Shown: piece by piece, positions 45,301-56,723 of the stretch
How positions within the stretch are numbered: position 1 is the first letter of the stretch
Layout: each line of letters opens with the position of its first letter
DNA from: Pseudoalteromonas sp. T1lg48
GTDB lineage: Bacteria > Pseudomonadota > Gammaproteobacteria > Enterobacterales > Alteromonadaceae
Length of the DNA: 64,000 bases
Direction: 5' to 3'
Assembly: GCF_002964785.1 (NCBI RefSeq)
Contig: NZ_PQCC01000002.1
Coordinates: 430,832 to 494,831 of the forward strand
Translations under genes and position numbers: made by a program
The notes under the pieces: generated by a model
What the model was told of the DNA's origin: nothing
Database searches by the model: none
The model's input: only the letters and a program-made list of their open reading frames with translations

Positions 45301-48003
45301 TTAACTTAATTTGCCACAACACTGCTTGTATTTCATACCCGAGCCACATGGACAAGGAGAATTACGGCCTACCTTAGGTTCGGCGCGCGCCGATACCGGG
45401 GCCGGCGCTTCACCGCCAACCTGCTCGGCTTCAGCGTGTTGATACTGGCGCGGAGTTTCTTCAGACTTACGATGTTGCTCTTCAACCTTCTCAACATCTT
45501 CCTCGGCACGTACCTGAACCTTACTCAGAATGTTCACCACATCTGTTTTCAGGTTCTCTAGCATGTCTGAGAACAGCTCGAATGACTCACGCTTGTATTC
45601 TTGCTTCGGATTCTTCTGTGCATAACCACGTAGGTGGATGCCCTGACGCAGGTGGTCCATGGCAGCCAGGTGATCTTTCCAGTGTTGATCCAGGCTCTGC
45701 AGCATAACCGCTTTTTCGAATTGGCGAAGTACTTGTGGACCCACCATTTCTTCTTTTGCTTTATATGCGTTAGTGGCTTCTTCAACGATGCGCTCGCGCA
45801 GCTTCTCTTCAAACAGCTTGTTGTCTTCGGCAAGCCATTGCTGGATTGGCAAATCAAGTAGATAGTCTGCTTTTAGACGGTCTTCTAAGCCAGGCACGTC
45901 CCACATTTCCGCCAGCGATTGTGGTGGAATGTACTGGTCGATTACGCCGTTGATGACATCGTTACGGATAGCATCGATGGTTTCTGAAATATCGCCTTCT
46001 TCAAGCAGTTCGTTACGCTGAGCGTAAACAACACGACGCTGGTCGTTGGCCACGTCATCGTACTCAAGCAATTGCTTACGAATGTCGAAGTTGCGGGCTT
46101 CCACCTTACGCTGGGCATTTTCAATGGCACGGTTAACCCAAGGGTGCTCAATGGCTTCGCCACGTTGCATACCGAGTTTACGCATCATGTTAGTCATGCG
46201 CTCACCGGCGAAGATACGCATGAGGGCATCTTCCATCGATAGGTAGAAACGGCTTGAACCGGCATCCCCCTGACGACCAGAACGACCACGTAGCTGGTTA
46301 TCGATACGGCGAGACTCGTGACGCTCGGTGCCTATGATGTGTAGACCACCGGCGGCGATGACATCGTCATGACGCTTTTGCCATTGCTCTTTAATTTTTG
46401 CGATTTGCTCGTCGCTTGGGTCATCAAGCTTTTCAACTTCGCTCTGCCAGTTACCACCCAGCATGATATCGGTACCACGGCCAGCCATGTTGGTGGCGAT
46501 AGTGACTTTGCCCGGTAGACCTGCATCGGCAACGATGTCGGCTTCCTGAGCGTGGAACTTAGCATTGAGTACGTTGTGCTGGATTTTCTCTTTACGCAGA
46601 AACTGCGACAGGTATTCCGAGCTTTCGATTGAAATAGTACCAACGAGTACCGGCTGGCCACGCTCTTGGCAATCTTTAATGTCGGCCAAGATCGCTTCGT
46701 ATTTTTCTTCCTGAGTCAGATAAACCAGGTCGGCACGATCATCACGGATCATCGGCTTGTTGGTAGGAATAACCACAGTGTCCAGGCCGTAAATAGACTG
46801 GAACTCGAACGCTTCGGTGTCCGCCGTACCCGTCATACCGGCTAGCTTGTCGTAAATACGGAAGTAGTTCTGGAAGGTGATTGACGCCAGGGTTTGGTTT
46901 TCATTCTGGATCTTCACGCCTTCTTTGGCTTCCACCGCCTGGTGCAGGCCTTCAGACCAACGACGGCCTTCCATGGTACGACCCGTGTGTTCATCAACAA
47001 TGATGATTTCATTGTCTTTAACCACGTAATCGACGTCTTTTTGATACAGTTTGTGGGCGCGCAGTGCCGAGTACACATGGCTTAGCAGGGTAATGTTACC
47101 CGCCGAGTACAGTGAGTCGCCCTCTTCAATCAAGCCGCGCTCGGTCAGCAGCTCTTCGACTTTAATCTGGCCGCGCTCGGTCAGGTGAACCTGCTTGCCT
47201 TTTTCGTCTATGGTGTAATCGCCGTCGCCTTCAACACCTTCTTCGTCTTCTTTTTCTTGCTGGACCAGCTCGGGCACAATTTTGTTGATTTGCGTGTACA
47301 GCTCTGATGAATCTTCCGCAGGACCCGAAATGATCAGTGGCGTACGGGCTTCATCGATCAAGATGGAGTCCACCTCATCCACAACCGCAAAGTTAAGCGG
47401 ACGTTGTACGCGCTCATCGATGCTAAACGCCATGTTGTCGCGCAGGTAGTCGAAACCAAATTCGTTGTTGGTACCGTAGGTAATGTCTGCAGCGTAGGCG
47501 TCTTTTTTCTGCATCGGCATCATGCCAGGCACGTTACAGCCAACGGTTAAGCCAAGGAATTCAAATAGTGGGCGGTTGGTTTCGGCGTCACGCTTGGCTA
47601 GGTAGTCGTTCACGGTAATAACGTGTACGCCCTTACCCGATAAACCATTAAGGTAAGCTGGTAGGGTTGCGGTCAGGGTTTTACCTTCACCGGTACGCAT
47701 CTCTGCGATGCGGCCTTGGTGTAATACCATGCCACCTATCATCTGTACATCAAAGTGGCGCATGCCATAAACACGCTTTGACGCTTCGCGTACCACCGCA
47801 AAGGCTTCTGGTAAGAGGTCATCTAAACTTGTGCCGTTGTCATAACGCTCACGAAATTCAGCGGTTTTTGCTTTTAGTTCTTCGTCGCTGAGTGACTCTA
47901 GTTGGCCTTCTAAGGCATTGATTAGCGCGACCGTTTTACGTAAGTTTTTAATTGTGCGGTCATTGCGACTACCAAAGATTTTGGTAAATATTTTCGTGAT
48001 CAT
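45301..48003 (-). CDS. secA: preprotein translocase ATPase SecA
   Basis: This 900-aa motor drives protein export through SecYEG. Walker A is in [19 protein letters not shown] near residue 102. The DEAD-like [19 protein letters not shown] is near residue 209, the second nucleotide domain has [16 protein letters not shown], and the C-terminal zinc-binding SEC-C motif is [17 protein letters not shown]. Length and domain order are standard. It is transcribed from the long gap that separates it from dciA. Confidence 0.99.
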   Translation of the reverse strand: MITKIFTKIFGSRNDRTIKNLRKTVALINALEGQLESLSDEELKAKTAEFRERYDNGTSLDDLLPEAFAVVREASKRVYGMRHFDVQMIGGMVLHQGRIAEMRTGEGKTLTATLPAYLNGLSGKGVHVITVNDYLAKRDAETNRPLFEFLGLTVGCNVPGMMPMQKKDAYAADITYGTNNEFGFDYLRDNMAFSIDERVQRPLNFAVVDEVDSILIDEARTPLIISGPAEDSSELYTQINKIVPELVQQEKEDEEGVEGDGDYTIDEKGKQVHLTERGQIKVEELLTERGLIEEGDSLYSAGNITLLSHVYSALRAHKLYQKDVDYVVKDNEIIIVDEHTGRTMEGRRWSEGLHQAVEAKEGVKIQNENQTLASITFQNYFRIYDKLAGMTGTADTEAFEFQSIYGLDTVVIPTNKPMIRDDRADLVYLTQEEKYEAILADIKDCQERGQPVLVGTISIESSEYLSQFLRKEKIQHNVLNAKFHAQEADIVADAGLPGKVTIATNMAGRGTDIMLGGNWQSEVEKLDDPSDEQIAKIKEQWQKRHDDVIAAGGLHIIGTERHESRRIDNQLRGRSGRQGDAGSSRFYLSMEDALMRIFAGERMTNMMRKLGMQRGEAIEHPWVNRAIENAQRKVEARNFDIRKQLLEYDDVANDQRRVVYAQRNELLEEGDISETIDAIRNDVINGVIDQYIPPQSLAEMWDVPGLEDRLKADYLLDLPIQQWLAEDNKLFEEKLRERIVEEATNAYKAKEEMVGPQVLRQFEKAVMLQSLDQHWKDHLAAMDHLRQGIHLRGYAQKNPKQEYKRESFELFSDMLENLKTDVVNILSKVQVRAEEDVEKVEEQHRKSEETPRQYQHAEAEQVGGEAPAPVSARAEPKVGRNSPCPCGSGMKYKQCCGKLS

Positions 48004-48430
48004 GATTTAACCGTTACATTCTCATCTGCGTTAAGCGCTCTGGTTTATCCTTCGGGGTCACCCCTAAGGACGCTGCCGAGTCACTTGCGAACTTCGTTTA
48101 TCCAATTTATACCGCACTCAAGTTACATAAGAGCGACTATTGTGGATCTATTGAGTGTGACTGCTTGAGCGGTGTACTTTTGAGCGACATCATAACAAAC
48201 TCAATGAATTGCAGCACCTAATAATACCAATTCCATAAGCACTTCCGGTAACTTGCCTTTACAGCAGAAAGCCTATTAAAAACTAATGGCATTGGTATTA
48301 TCGCTGGCCTATCATAACGTTCAGAGAAATCTTTGCAAACTTAGCAATATAAAGTGGGTCTAAAGTACAGCAATAGAGACTCAAGCATTGCTATAGAAGT
48401 GGTGACGATTCAGTCAAAATCAAGAGGTGG
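48004..48430. other. 427-base gap between secA and dciA
   Basis: Divergent promoters for secA and dciA should lie here. No reading frame of convincing length, including a secM-like leader, was found. The main structure is the imperfect inverted repeat at 48221-48301. Confidence 0.5.
48221..48301. repeat. 81-bp element with imperfect terminal inverted repeats
   Basis: ATAATACCAATTCCAT at the left end is repeated in inverted form at the right end as the complement of ATAATACCAATGCCAT, with one mismatch in 16. About 49 bases lie between. The form is that of a small interspersed or MITE-like repeat; I recall similar AATACCAAT-type repeats in marine Alteromonadales. It could also fold as an RNA hairpin. 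Confidence 0.5.
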
Positions 48431-48947
48431 ATGCCGTTTATGGCAAAAGATCGCTATGCACCAAAACAACTTAACGAGGTGCTGGGACAATTAAACCCGC
48501 GGTTCGGTTCGCGCATTGCCAGCTATGGCGCCAAAACTCAGGAGCTGGCCTCGCAACAACATACCCTGCACCAGGCGGTAGGCGAAAACCTGGCGAAAAA
48601 GTGCCGGGTAGCCAATATTCGCGATGGCGCCCTGATCATCGAGGCTCACAGCGCCACAGTGGCAATGAAACTCAACTACATCAAGATGGATATTCTCTCG
48701 GCATTTCGTCAGCAGGGCTTGGTGGATTTATGTCAGGTGAAAATTGTCACCTCTCCCAATGCGGCACAGCGCGCACCTTTGGCACAGGCGCGGACGCAAA
48801 ATCAGAAGGTCAGCAAAGAGACCAGTAACACACGCACCATGAGCGAACAGACGGCTCACAACCTTGGAAATGCTTGCCGAACATGCTCCCCCCTCGCTGC
48901 AGCTCAAATTAATGCGCCTGGCGCAACACGGCAGACAAAAAAAATGA
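48431..48947 (+). CDS. dciA: DciA-type DUF721 protein, frameshifted near the 3' end
   Basis: DciA is the DnaB loader of bacteria without DnaC. The DUF721 core is intact (KCRVANIRDGALIIEAHSAT near residue 57, MKLNYIKMDILSAFRQQGLV). As given, the frame runs on to 48955 with an unlikely tail. Removing one base near 48858-48862 switches to TLEMLAEHAPPSLQLKLMRL and a stop at 48945-48947, giving a helical tail and a 171-aa product. Position between secA and lpxC is usual. ATG 48440 is an alternative start. The shift affects only the last 30 or so residues. Confidence 0.8.
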
Positions 48948-48968
48948 CGCTCTAAAGCGTCATTTTTT
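48937..48968. terminator. bidirectional terminator between dciA and lpxC
   Basis: An 11-bp stem AAAATGACGCT/AGCGTCATTTT with a four-base loop has A and T runs on its flanks. It ends both dciA and lpxC. The corrected dciA stop codon (48945-48947) lies inside its first arm. Confidence 0.9.
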
Positions 48969-48989
48969 ATTTTAAATCGTTTCGTGCAT

Positions 48990-49901
48990 TTAAGCTGTCT
49001 GCAACTCTAAGGCTGGTGCAGGCATAGATACCGTATCTTCAAACGTTGCCCATTCCCATGCCGACTCAGTCGCCATGATCTTACGTAGCAATTTGTTGTT
49101 TAGGTCATGACCCGACTTATACGCCGTTAACTTACCTAAAATGTTGTGGCAGGTCATAAACATATCGCCCACACAATCGAGGATCTTATGCTTAACAAAC
49201 TCGTCTGCATAACGTAAGCCATTTGGGTTTAACACCTTAAACTCGTCAAGCACAACGGCATTGTCCATGCTGCCACCTAGAGCCAGGTTGTTGGCATGCA
49301 TGTACTCGATGTCTTTCATAAAGCCAAAGGTACGAGCACGGCTGATCTCTTCGATAAAGTTCTGAGCCGTTATATCCAGGGCAATACGCTGACGACTGTC
49401 GTTGATAGCCGGGTGGTCAAAGGCGATTTCGAAATCGATATGAAAACCATCATAAGGTTCGATTTCGGCCCATTTTTCACCTTCTTCTACGCGCACCTTT
49501 TCTTTGATACGAATAAAACGTTTGGCTACATTCTGCTCGGCGATACCACCTTTTTGTAGCAGATAGATAAATGGTAGCGCGCTACCATCCATAATAGGTA
49601 CTTCACCACTATCAAGCTCAACAATCAGGTTGTCGATGCCTAACGCAGCTACCGCAGCAATCAGGTGCTCGGTGGTAGATAAGCGAACGCCGTCTTTATT
49701 AGTTAAACAGGTACACAATTGCGTATCGCCCACCGCTTCCGGGGTCGTTTCGAAATCCACAACCGGATCAAGGTCCACGCGACGAAATACTATCCCAGTA
49801 TTCGCGCTCGCTGGTCGGAGAGTTAAGGAAACCTTCTCACCCTTGTGGAGACCAACACCCGTGGCTTTGACTACTTCTGCAATCGTACGCTGTTTGATCA
49901 T
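48990..49901 (-). CDS. lpxC: UDP-3-O-acyl-N-acetylglucosamine deacetylase
   Basis: This 303-aa zinc enzyme catalyses the committed step of lipid A synthesis. It begins [37 protein letters not shown] near residue 77 holds the first zinc histidine, and [18 protein letters not shown] near residue 236 the other zinc His and Asp ligands; the catalytic His is in [13 protein letters not shown]. It is the last gene of the dcw-linked block after ftsZ, as in most gammaproteobacteria. Confidence 0.98.
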   Translation of the reverse strand: MIKQRTIAEVVKATGVGLHKGEKVSLTLRPASANTGIVFRRVDLDPVVDFETTPEAVGDTQLCTCLTNKDGVRLSTTEHLIAAVAALGIDNLIVELDSGEVPIMDGSALPFIYLLQKGGIAEQNVAKRFIRIKEKVRVEEGEKWAEIEPYDGFHIDFEIAFDHPAINDSRQRIALDITAQNFIEEISRARTFGFMKDIEYMHANNLALGGSMDNAVVLDEFKVLNPNGLRYADEFVKHKILDCVGDMFMTCHNILGKLTAYKSGHDLNNKLLRKIMATESAWEWATFEDTVSMPAPALELQTA

Positions 49902-49987
49902 AGGCTTTCGCTCACTTACTAAACTAAAATTAGACGGCGGATTCTACCACACATCGCACCAGTTAACAAATCAGTTTGTTTTTTAAA

Positions 49988-51259
49988 CTAATCTGCTTGC
50001 TTACGCAAGAATGCCGGGATATCGAAATAATCACCGGTTTCATCCTGCTTCTTCGGCGCAGCACTGGCCTTGCTTTCCTGACTTGGCGTCGGCGCACTTG
50101 GCTGACTCATAGCCGCACCGGCATTGCTGCTCGATGACTCTTCTACCGGCTTTGACTCTTCAAAACCAGATTGAGTTCCTTGTGTGGCAAAGCTTGGTAC
50201 AAACATAGAGGTGCTCTGCGTGCTCTGCGTACCTTGAGCGCTCACATCAGAACCCACTGCACGCTTAAAGCCATTATCCACAACACCAAACTGAGGACGA
50301 CGGTCGCCACCTAGGCCAGTTGCAACAACGGTTACGCGTAGCTCATCGCTCATTTCCATATCGATGGCAGTACCCACAACCACAGTCGCATTCTCAGAAG
50401 CCAGGGCCTTAACATGATTACCGACGATCTCGAATTCTTCGATAGATAGGTCCATGCCCGCGGTGATATTAACCAGGATGCCTTTCGCACCGGTTAGATC
50501 GACATCTTCAAGCAGTGGGCTTGAAATAGCCGCTTCAGCCGCTTCTTGTGCACGGTCTGGACCCGAAGCCGAAGCCGAACCCATCATTGCCGTGCCCATG
50601 GCAGACATAACGGTACGTACGTCGGCAAAGTCGACGTTGATCAGGCCGGCGCGAGTAATTAACTCGGCAATACCTTGTACCGCACCGTAAAGCACGTCAT
50701 TGGCTTTAGCAAAAGCATCCAGCAGGGTTGTGCCTTTACCCAATACTTTTAGTAGCTTGTTATTTGGGATAGTGATCAATGAATCAACGATTTCCGCTAA
50801 TTCGGTAATACCCTGATCCGCTGCCGAAGCACGCTTTTTACCTTCAAAATCGAATGGACGTGTTACCACCGCCACGGTCAATATACCCAGCTCTTTGGCA
50901 AGACGAGCGACCACTGGCGCTGCACCGGTACCCGTACCGCCGCCCATACCGGCCGCGATAAAGACCATGTCTGCGCCTTGCAGGGCACTTTTAATGGTTT
51001 CGGCATCTTCTTCGGCACTCTTCTTACCGATTTCCGGGTTGGCACCGGCACCTAAACCTGAAGTGATCTGTGTACCTAGTTGCACCGTGACATCGGCCGA
51101 TGACTTACGTAGTGCCTGCGCATCGGTATTGGCAGTGATAAATTTCACCCCTTCGATGTGCTGTTGCACCATGTGTTCTACGGCATTACCGCCGCCGCCA
51201 CCGACACCTATTACTTTGATGACAGCTTCTTCGCTGTGCTCTTCCATCATATCAAACAT
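49988..51259 (-). CDS. ftsZ: cell division protein FtsZ
   Basis: This 423-aa tubulin-like GTPase forms the division ring. The nucleotide motifs are [13 protein letters not shown] near residue 18 and [15 protein letters not shown] (GGGTGTG) near residue 104, with the T7 synergy loop around [14 protein letters not shown] variable Ser/Gln/Pro-rich linker of about 70 residues precedes the conserved C-terminal [14 protein letters not shown] that binds FtsA and ZipA. GGAGAG lies six bases before ATG 51259. It is the downstream end of the ftsQ-ftsA-ftsZ run. Confidence 0.99.
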   Translation of the reverse strand: MFDMMEEHSEEAVIKVIGVGGGGGNAVEHMVQQHIEGVKFITANTDAQALRKSSADVTVQLGTQITSGLGAGANPEIGKKSAEEDAETIKSALQGADMVFIAAGMGGGTGTGAAPVVARLAKELGILTVAVVTRPFDFEGKKRASAADQGITELAEIVDSLITIPNNKLLKVLGKGTTLLDAFAKANDVLYGAVQGIAELITRAGLINVDFADVRTVMSAMGTAMMGSASASGPDRAQEAAEAAISSPLLEDVDLTGAKGILVNITAGMDLSIEEFEIVGNHVKALASENATVVVGTAIDMEMSDELRVTVVATGLGGDRRPQFGVVDNGFKRAVGSDVSAQGTQSTQSTSMFVPSFATQGTQSGFEESKPVEESSSSNAGAAMSQPSAPTPSQESKASAAPKKQDETGDYFDIPAFLRKQAD

Positions 51260-51281
51260 TGTTTACTCTCCGACTTGAGTA

Positions 51282-52511
51282 CTAAAACTCACCCTGGAAC
51301 CATTTAGTAATACGGCTCCACCAGTTACCCTCGTCCGCTTTCGATTTCGTTGCGTTGATCGACTGCATGGTCCGACCATATTGTAACAAACCTACGGCGG
51401 TTGCAAATGAGGGATCGCTTACATAATCGGTTAATCCCGTTATCCCTAGTGGACTACCGATACGTACCGGCATTTGGAAGATGTCTTCTGCCACTTCCAA
51501 AGCACCGGTCATCTTTGCACTGCCGCCGGTAACAACCAATCCGGCAGCAATTTGATCTTCAAAACCGGAGCGACGAATTTCTTCGAGCGCCAGTTCAAAT
51601 AACTCTCTAAAACGCGGCTCAACCACCTCGGATAAGGTGTGGCGCGACATAATACGCGAAGGACGTCCGCCAACGCTAGGTACTTCAATTTGTTCTTCAT
51701 TACTGGCCATTTGGCTGCTGGCACAAGCGTGCTGCACCTTAATGGCTTCGGCATGAGAAATAGGAGTACGGAAAATTTTGGCGATATCACCGGTTACCTG
51801 GTTACCCGCCACCGGGATCACCGCGGAATGACGTAAGGCACCGTTAATATAGATGGTGATGTCCATGGTACCGCCACCGATATCCAGTACCGCTACGCCC
51901 AGCTCTTTCTCGTCCTCGGTCAGTACCGAATAACAAGATGCCAACGCATTGAAAATAAGCTGATCAACCTGTAAGCCACAGCGTTCGACACACTTTTCGA
52001 TGTTCTTCGCCATGTCATTGGAACAGGTAATGATATGGGCCTTGGCTTCCATACGCACGCCGCTCATGCCCAGTGGGTTTTTAATGCCCTCTTGCATGTC
52101 GATGCTGTATTCCTGTGGCAAGGCATGCAGCATTTTGCGTTCGGCTGAAATTGGCACTGAGCGGGCAATGTGAATCACATTGTCGATGTCTTCATCGGTC
52201 ACTTCGGTGTTGTTAATTGCAACTACACCGGTTTCGTTCTGACATTGAATGTGCTTACCGGAAATACCCAGATACACAGAGCTGATGCGGCAGTCGGCCA
52301 TTAGCTCTGCTTCATCGATGGCGCGACGGATAGACTCAGACACCAGGTTCAAGTCATTCACGCCACCCTTATCCATGCCATGGGATACCTGGCGGCCCAC
52401 ACCAACAATGCTGAGCTTGTTGTCATCGGTGATTTCACCGACCGTAGCCACCACTTTCGAGGTGCCCACATCCAAACCGATAACAAGGTTACGTTCTACT
52501 GACTTGGTCAT
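51282..52511 (-). CDS. ftsA: cell division protein FtsA
   Basis: This 409-aa actin-like protein tethers FtsZ to the membrane. Phosphate 1 is in LVIGLDVGTSKVVATVGE, VLDIGGGTMDITIYING near residue 208 is phosphate 2, and the C-terminal amphipathic helix WWSRITKWFQGEF is the membrane anchor. Its ATG overlaps the ftsQ stop (ATGA), and ftsZ starts 22 bases downstream. Confidence 0.98.
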   Translation of the reverse strand: MTKSVERNLVIGLDVGTSKVVATVGEITDDNKLSIVGVGRQVSHGMDKGGVNDLNLVSESIRRAIDEAELMADCRISSVYLGISGKHIQCQNETGVVAINNTEVTDEDIDNVIHIARSVPISAERKMLHALPQEYSIDMQEGIKNPLGMSGVRMEAKAHIITCSNDMAKNIEKCVERCGLQVDQLIFNALASCYSVLTEDEKELGVAVLDIGGGTMDITIYINGALRHSAVIPVAGNQVTGDIAKIFRTPISHAEAIKVQHACASSQMASNEEQIEVPSVGGRPSRIMSRHTLSEVVEPRFRELFELALEEIRRSGFEDQIAAGLVVTGGSAKMTGALEVAEDIFQMPVRIGSPLGITGLTDYVSDPSFATAVGLLQYGRTMQSINATKSKADEGNWWSRITKWFQGEF

Positions 52512-53287
52512 ACCTTACTCTTTTGTTCTTCTTCCGTTACTGCCAGCGGCTTAAACTGCACCGCAAGCCCGGTATCATATCGCAAATCAACGACATCTAC
52601 TTGTACATCTTGACGTTTTTTCAAGTGCGGGTAGACATCAATAAATCTTTGTACGCGTTTAGCTTTATCATCTCGCCCTAAATTAAGGCGAATGCCGTTA
52701 TCCAACCACAGCTGCCAGGCAAAACGCTCCGACAACGCCAGACTCGATAGTTTCAGCCCGTTCACCGCAAACAGCTCCTCAAAGCGATTAAAGGTCTGCC
52801 AGGCCTCCAACTCGCTGCCTTCGGGGCCGAACAAGCTAGGCAGCCGATCTTTTATGCCATCCTGCGGCGCGGTGAACACCTGCCCCCGACTATTGAGCAG
52901 TTGGTCATCATTCCAAAACGCTACCGCCTGGTGCTCCACCACATACACCTGCAAGGTGTCCGGCCATTGCTTACGTACCGAGGCACTGGCAACCCAAGGT
53001 AAATCGGTGACCAACTCCTGCACCTGCTTTACATCGAGCTCAAAAAAGCTATCCAAATCCGCCTGTTTAATGGCCTCGATAATGGCGCGTTCGGCGGTGT
53101 ATTTGGGTTCGCCTAAAACCTGCAACTGCTTAAGCTGGGCGTCCTTATCACGGACCAGCCAATCGGAGAAGTTGAAGGTCAACTTCAGCACCATGAACAC
53201 CACCAGCAGAAAAAAACTCAAACCAAACAGCAAGGACCAATTCGTTCCTTGTTTTAGTTCTTTCAGCTTTTCTCTCCATGTCGCCAT
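52508..53287 (-). CDS. ftsQ: cell division protein FtsQ
   Basis: This 259-aa bitopic protein has a short cytoplasmic N-terminus and one membrane span (LLFGLSFFLLVVFMVLKLTF, residues 19-38). A periplasmic POTRA domain (LDSFFELDVKQVQELVTDLP, WVASASVRKQWPDTLQVYV) precedes the FtsQ beta domain. It recruits FtsB and FtsL to the septum. It directly follows ddlB (TAA then ATG) and overlaps ftsA by four bases. Confidence 0.96.
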   Translation of the reverse strand: MATWREKLKELKQGTNWSLLFGLSFFLLVVFMVLKLTFNFSDWLVRDKDAQLKQLQVLGEPKYTAERAIIEAIKQADLDSFFELDVKQVQELVTDLPWVASASVRKQWPDTLQVYVVEHQAVAFWNDDQLLNSRGQVFTAPQDGIKDRLPSLFGPEGSELEAWQTFNRFEELFAVNGLKLSSLALSERFAWQLWLDNGIRLNLGRDDKAKRVQRFIDVYPHLKKRQDVQVDVVDLRYDTGLAVQFKPLAVTEEEQKSKV

Positions 53288-54199
53288 TTACAGAGTTTGC
53301 TCCAATATTTTTACCACTAGCGCGGTGAAATCTACACCCGTAGCCTTGGCCGCCATTGGCACCAGGGATTTTTCCGTCATCCCAGGCACGGTATTAACCT
53401 CAAGCAGGTAAAACTCGCCATCATCGCCTTGCATGGCATCGACTCGGCCCCAGCCTTTGGCTCCCACCAGATTAAAGGCCTGCTCCGCCATTTCTTGCAG
53501 CTGCGCCGTTTGCGCTGCGCTCAGATCCGCTGGGCAGAAATACTCCGTGGTGCTTGATTGATACTTGGCCTGATAGTCATAAAAACCGCTCGGCGTGCGC
53601 ATTTCAATAACCGGCAGCGCCTTGTCGGCCAAAATCGATACGGTAAATTCGCGACCGCTCAGCCACTGCTCCACCAACACCTCGTCATCAAACTTAAATG
53701 CGGCCTCTAGCGCCTGCGCTAATTCCTCGGCATTGTTCGCCTCGGCCATGCCGATGCTCGAGCCCTCGTGGGAAGGTTTCACCATCACATGACCCAGTTG
53801 CGCCATAATCTGGTCACAATCAAAGCCTTGGCTTTTCGACACCACCACGTAAGGTGCAGTGCGCAGACCCGCCACCTGAAACAGGTGTTTACAACGAATT
53901 TTATCCATCGCCAGGGCCGAGCCCAATACGCTTGAGCCCGTGTAGGGCAAACCCATAAATTCCAAAGCCCCTTGCAGGGTGCCATCTTCACCGCCACGAC
54001 CATGCAAGGCGATAAATACGCGCTCAAAGCCCTCTTGAGCAAGCTCATGCAAGGGTCGCTGTGCCGGGTCAAACTGGTGCGCATCGACACCGGCCTCAAC
54101 CAGAGCCGCGTGCACGGCGGCACCGGATTTAAGCGACACTTCGCGCTCGGCAGATGAACCACCTAGTAAAACTGCTACTTTGCCAAATGGCTGATTCAT
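53288..54199 (-). CDS. ddlB: D-alanine--D-alanine ligase
   Basis: This 303-aa ATP-grasp ligase makes the D-Ala-D-Ala dipeptide that MurF uses. The motifs are [20 protein letters not shown] at the start, [20 protein letters not shown] near residue 65, [14 protein letters not shown] near residue 144 and [18 protein letters not shown] near residue 270. It overlaps the murC stop by four bases, the usual dcw order murC-ddlB-ftsQ. Confidence 0.98.
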   Translation of the reverse strand: MNQPFGKVAVLLGGSSAEREVSLKSGAAVHAALVEAGVDAHQFDPAQRPLHELAQEGFERVFIALHGRGGEDGTLQGALEFMGLPYTGSSVLGSALAMDKIRCKHLFQVAGLRTAPYVVVSKSQGFDCDQIMAQLGHVMVKPSHEGSSIGMAEANNAEELAQALEAAFKFDDEVLVEQWLSGREFTVSILADKALPVIEMRTPSGFYDYQAKYQSSTTEYFCPADLSAAQTAQLQEMAEQAFNLVGAKGWGRVDAMQGDDGEFYLLEVNTVPGMTEKSLVPMAAKATGVDFTALVVKILEQTL

Positions 54200-55668
54200 G
54201 ACGACACCTGCTGTAACTTTTCAATCTGTAATTCGGTTGCGGCCAGCTTTTTCACTAGCTGACCTATGTTGCCCGCACCTTGGGTGATCACCAGATCGTC
54301 ATCGGCCAAGGTGGTGGCTAAGACGCTTGCCAACTCATTGTTGTCGGCCACGTGCAGAGGTTCCTTACCGCGCTGGCGCAGGCTGCGACACAGACTCTTG
54401 GAGTCGGCACCCACAATCGGCTCTTCTCCGGCGGCATAAACATCGAGCAAAATAAGCTGATCGACGTCGCCCAACACCTTAACGAAGTCTTCGTACAGAT
54501 CACGGGTGCGGCTATAGCGGTGCGGCTGATAAATCATCACCAGGCGTTTTTGTGGCCAACCATCGCGGGCCGCCTTAATGGTGGCCGCTACCTCACTGGG
54601 GTGATGACCATAATCATCCACCAACATCACCTTACCGCGCTCATTGGTGAATTCACCGTAATGCTGGAAGCGACGGCCAATGCCTTCAAACTTCTCCAAC
54701 GCTTGTAAAATCGCGGTGTCGCCTATGCCTTCATCCTTGGCGACGGCGATCGCCGCGGTGGCGTTCAGAGCATTGTGTTTGCCCGGCATATTCAGAGTCA
54801 CCTCAAGGCGCTCCCCCTGCTTCGAGGTCACGGTAAAGGAGCAGGTACTGGCATCCTGGCTGAAATCAGCCATGCGATAGTCAGCATCTTCATGCTCACC
54901 ATAGGTGATTACCTGACGGGAAAAGCGCGGGATCAGCTCACGGGCAACCGGCGAGTCGATACAGACCACGGCCAAACCATAAAACGGCAGGTTATGAATG
55001 AACTCCACATAGGTGTCCTTCATCTTTTCCAGGCTGCCCTCGTAGGTATCCATATGATCTTCTTCAATATTGGTGATCACAGAAACCATGGGCTGCAGGT
55101 GCAAGAAGGAGGCATCGCTTTCATCCGCTTCGGCAATTAAGAAACGACTCGAACCCACTCGGGCATTACTGCCTGCGCTATTAAGCAAGCCGCCAATAAT
55201 AAAGGTGGGATCCAGCTTAGCCTCGGCAAAAATACTGGCAACCAGACTGGTGGTGGTAGTTTTACCATGGGTGCCGGCAATGGCTATACCATGGCGAAAA
55301 CGCATAAGTTCGGCCAACATCTCCGCACGACGCACGATAGGAATACGGGCATTACGGGCGGCGATAATCTCTGGATTCTGCTCATTGATGGCGGTGGAGA
55401 CAACCACTACAGAGGCATCTTTAACATTGTTCTGATCATGACCGATAAACACCTCGGCGCCCGCTTTGATCAGGCGTTCCGTCATCGCACTTTGGGCGAT
55501 ATCCGAGCCTGTGATGCGATACCCTTCATAGGCTAGAACCTCGGCAATACCACCCATACCAGCACCACCGATACCGATAAAGTGAATGGTTTCAACGCGA
55601 CGCATGGCCGGTCGCTGACCCTGTTGTTGCGTGCCCTGCTGTTGGGCTGTGCCTGTTGTTACTGTCAT
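54196..55668 (-). CDS. murC: UDP-N-acetylmuramate--L-alanine ligase
   Basis: This 490-aa Mur ligase adds the first stem-peptide residue. After a Gln-rich N-terminal extension of about 22 residues, the Rossmann motif [20 protein letters not shown] begins. The ATP site [20 protein letters not shown] is near residue 128, and [10 protein letters not shown] near residue 352 holds the family histidine pair. The stop is coupled to ddlB and the start overlaps the murG stop by one base. Confidence 0.98.
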   Translation of the reverse strand: MTVTTGTAQQQGTQQQGQRPAMRRVETIHFIGIGGAGMGGIAEVLAYEGYRITGSDIAQSAMTERLIKAGAEVFIGHDQNNVKDASVVVVSTAINEQNPEIIAARNARIPIVRRAEMLAELMRFRHGIAIAGTHGKTTTTSLVASIFAEAKLDPTFIIGGLLNSAGSNARVGSSRFLIAEADESDASFLHLQPMVSVITNIEEDHMDTYEGSLEKMKDTYVEFIHNLPFYGLAVVCIDSPVARELIPRFSRQVITYGEHEDADYRMADFSQDASTCSFTVTSKQGERLEVTLNMPGKHNALNATAAIAVAKDEGIGDTAILQALEKFEGIGRRFQHYGEFTNERGKVMLVDDYGHHPSEVAATIKAARDGWPQKRLVMIYQPHRYSRTRDLYEDFVKVLGDVDQLILLDVYAAGEEPIVGADSKSLCRSLRQRGKEPLHVADNNELASVLATTLADDDLVITQGAGNIGQLVKKLAATELQIEKLQQVSS

Positions 55669-56723
55669 TAACTATACTGCTCACATTGTTTTGCAACCGC
55701 TGCGGTTGCCTCGAGTTTGGCCAGCGCTTTGGCGCGCTTACCCATCTCGGTAATTAATTCCGGTTGCTGAAAATAGGGCGCCAGCGCCTCAACCACGGCG
55801 GCTTGATGAAAAGCGCCCTGCTGCATACACAAGGCCGCATCTCCGCGCACCAAATACTGGGCATTAGCGGTTTGATGGTCATCCACGGCATGAGGATAAG
55901 GCACAAACAAGGCCATGCGTCCGGCCGCCGCCACTTCACTGACGGTCAGGGCGCCGGCACGGCAAATAACCATGTCGGCCCAGGCGTAGGCGGCATCCAT
56001 ATCGTCAATAAAGTCGCTGACCTTGGCGTCAAGCTGATGTATCTGGTATTGCTCCTGCACCTTGCTGGAACGACCCTTACCGGTTTGATGCCACAACGCC
56101 AGGCTATGCTTTTTCGCCAGCTCGGCAAACACCGCTGGCAAGGTGTCATTTAACACCTGCGCTCCCAAAGAGCCACCCACTACCAGGATGTTGATCGGGG
56201 CGTTGACCTCGGCCGGGGCAATATTCATTAGCGACTGACGTACCGGGTTACCCACCACTTGAAAGTCACTTTGTGGCAGAGCACCGGGGAAGGCTCCCAA
56301 ACAGGTATTGGCCAGCTTGGCCAGCAACTTATTACTCATACCGGCCACGGCATTTTGTTCATGGATCACCAAGGGGATCCCCAAACTCTTCGCCGCCAGA
56401 CCCACAGGCCCGGTGACATAACCACCCATGGCTAACACCGCCGCAGGACGACGTTTCTTTAAAATCTTCCGCGCCGCAAAAAATGCCTTAGTTATCATAA
56501 GCGGCGCTTGGAAAAGGCGCTTTAAGCCGTTACCACGGACGCCCTGAGCGCGAATAAAGTCGATGTCGATACCGTGCTTGGGCACCACATCGGCTTCCAT
56601 TCTATCATCTGTGCCTATCCAGGAGACATCCCAATCTTGCTCGCGCAGGTATTGGGCCACGGCGATGCCCGGGAAAATGTGTCCGCCTGTGCCACCGGCA
56701 ACCACTACTAAGGTTTTATTCAT
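55668..56723 (-). CDS. murG: UDP-GlcNAc transferase MurG
   Basis: This 351-aa GT28 enzyme converts lipid I to lipid II on the inner face of the membrane. The N-terminal glycine loop is [56 protein letters not shown] and the C-terminal [11 protein letters not shown] and [20 protein letters not shown] mark the donor and acceptor domains. It overlaps ftsW by four bases at its start. Confidence 0.98.
   Translation of the reverse strand: MNKTLVVVAGGTGGHIFPGIAVAQYLREQDWDVSWIGTDDRMEADVVPKHGIDIDFIRAQGVRGNGLKRLFQAPLMITKAFFAARKILKKRRPAAVLAMGGYVTGPVGLAAKSLGIPLVIHEQNAVAGMSNKLLAKLANTCLGAFPGALPQSDFQVVGNPVRQSLMNIAPAEVNAPINILVVGGSLGAQVLNDTLPAVFAELAKKHSLALWHQTGKGRSSKVQEQYQIHQLDAKVSDFIDDMDAAYAWADMVICRAGALTVSEVAAAGRMALFVPYPHAVDDHQTANAQYLVRGDAALCMQQGAFHQAAVVEALAPYFQQPELITEMGKRAKALAKLEATAAVAKQCEQYS

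Noticed and set aside
48004..48430. secM-like leader upstream of secA
   Set aside because: No frame in this gap shows a signal sequence plus arrest motif.
54775..55140. 121-codon open frame antisense to murC
   Set aside because: It overlaps conserved MurC motifs on the other strand and shows no recognisable domain.
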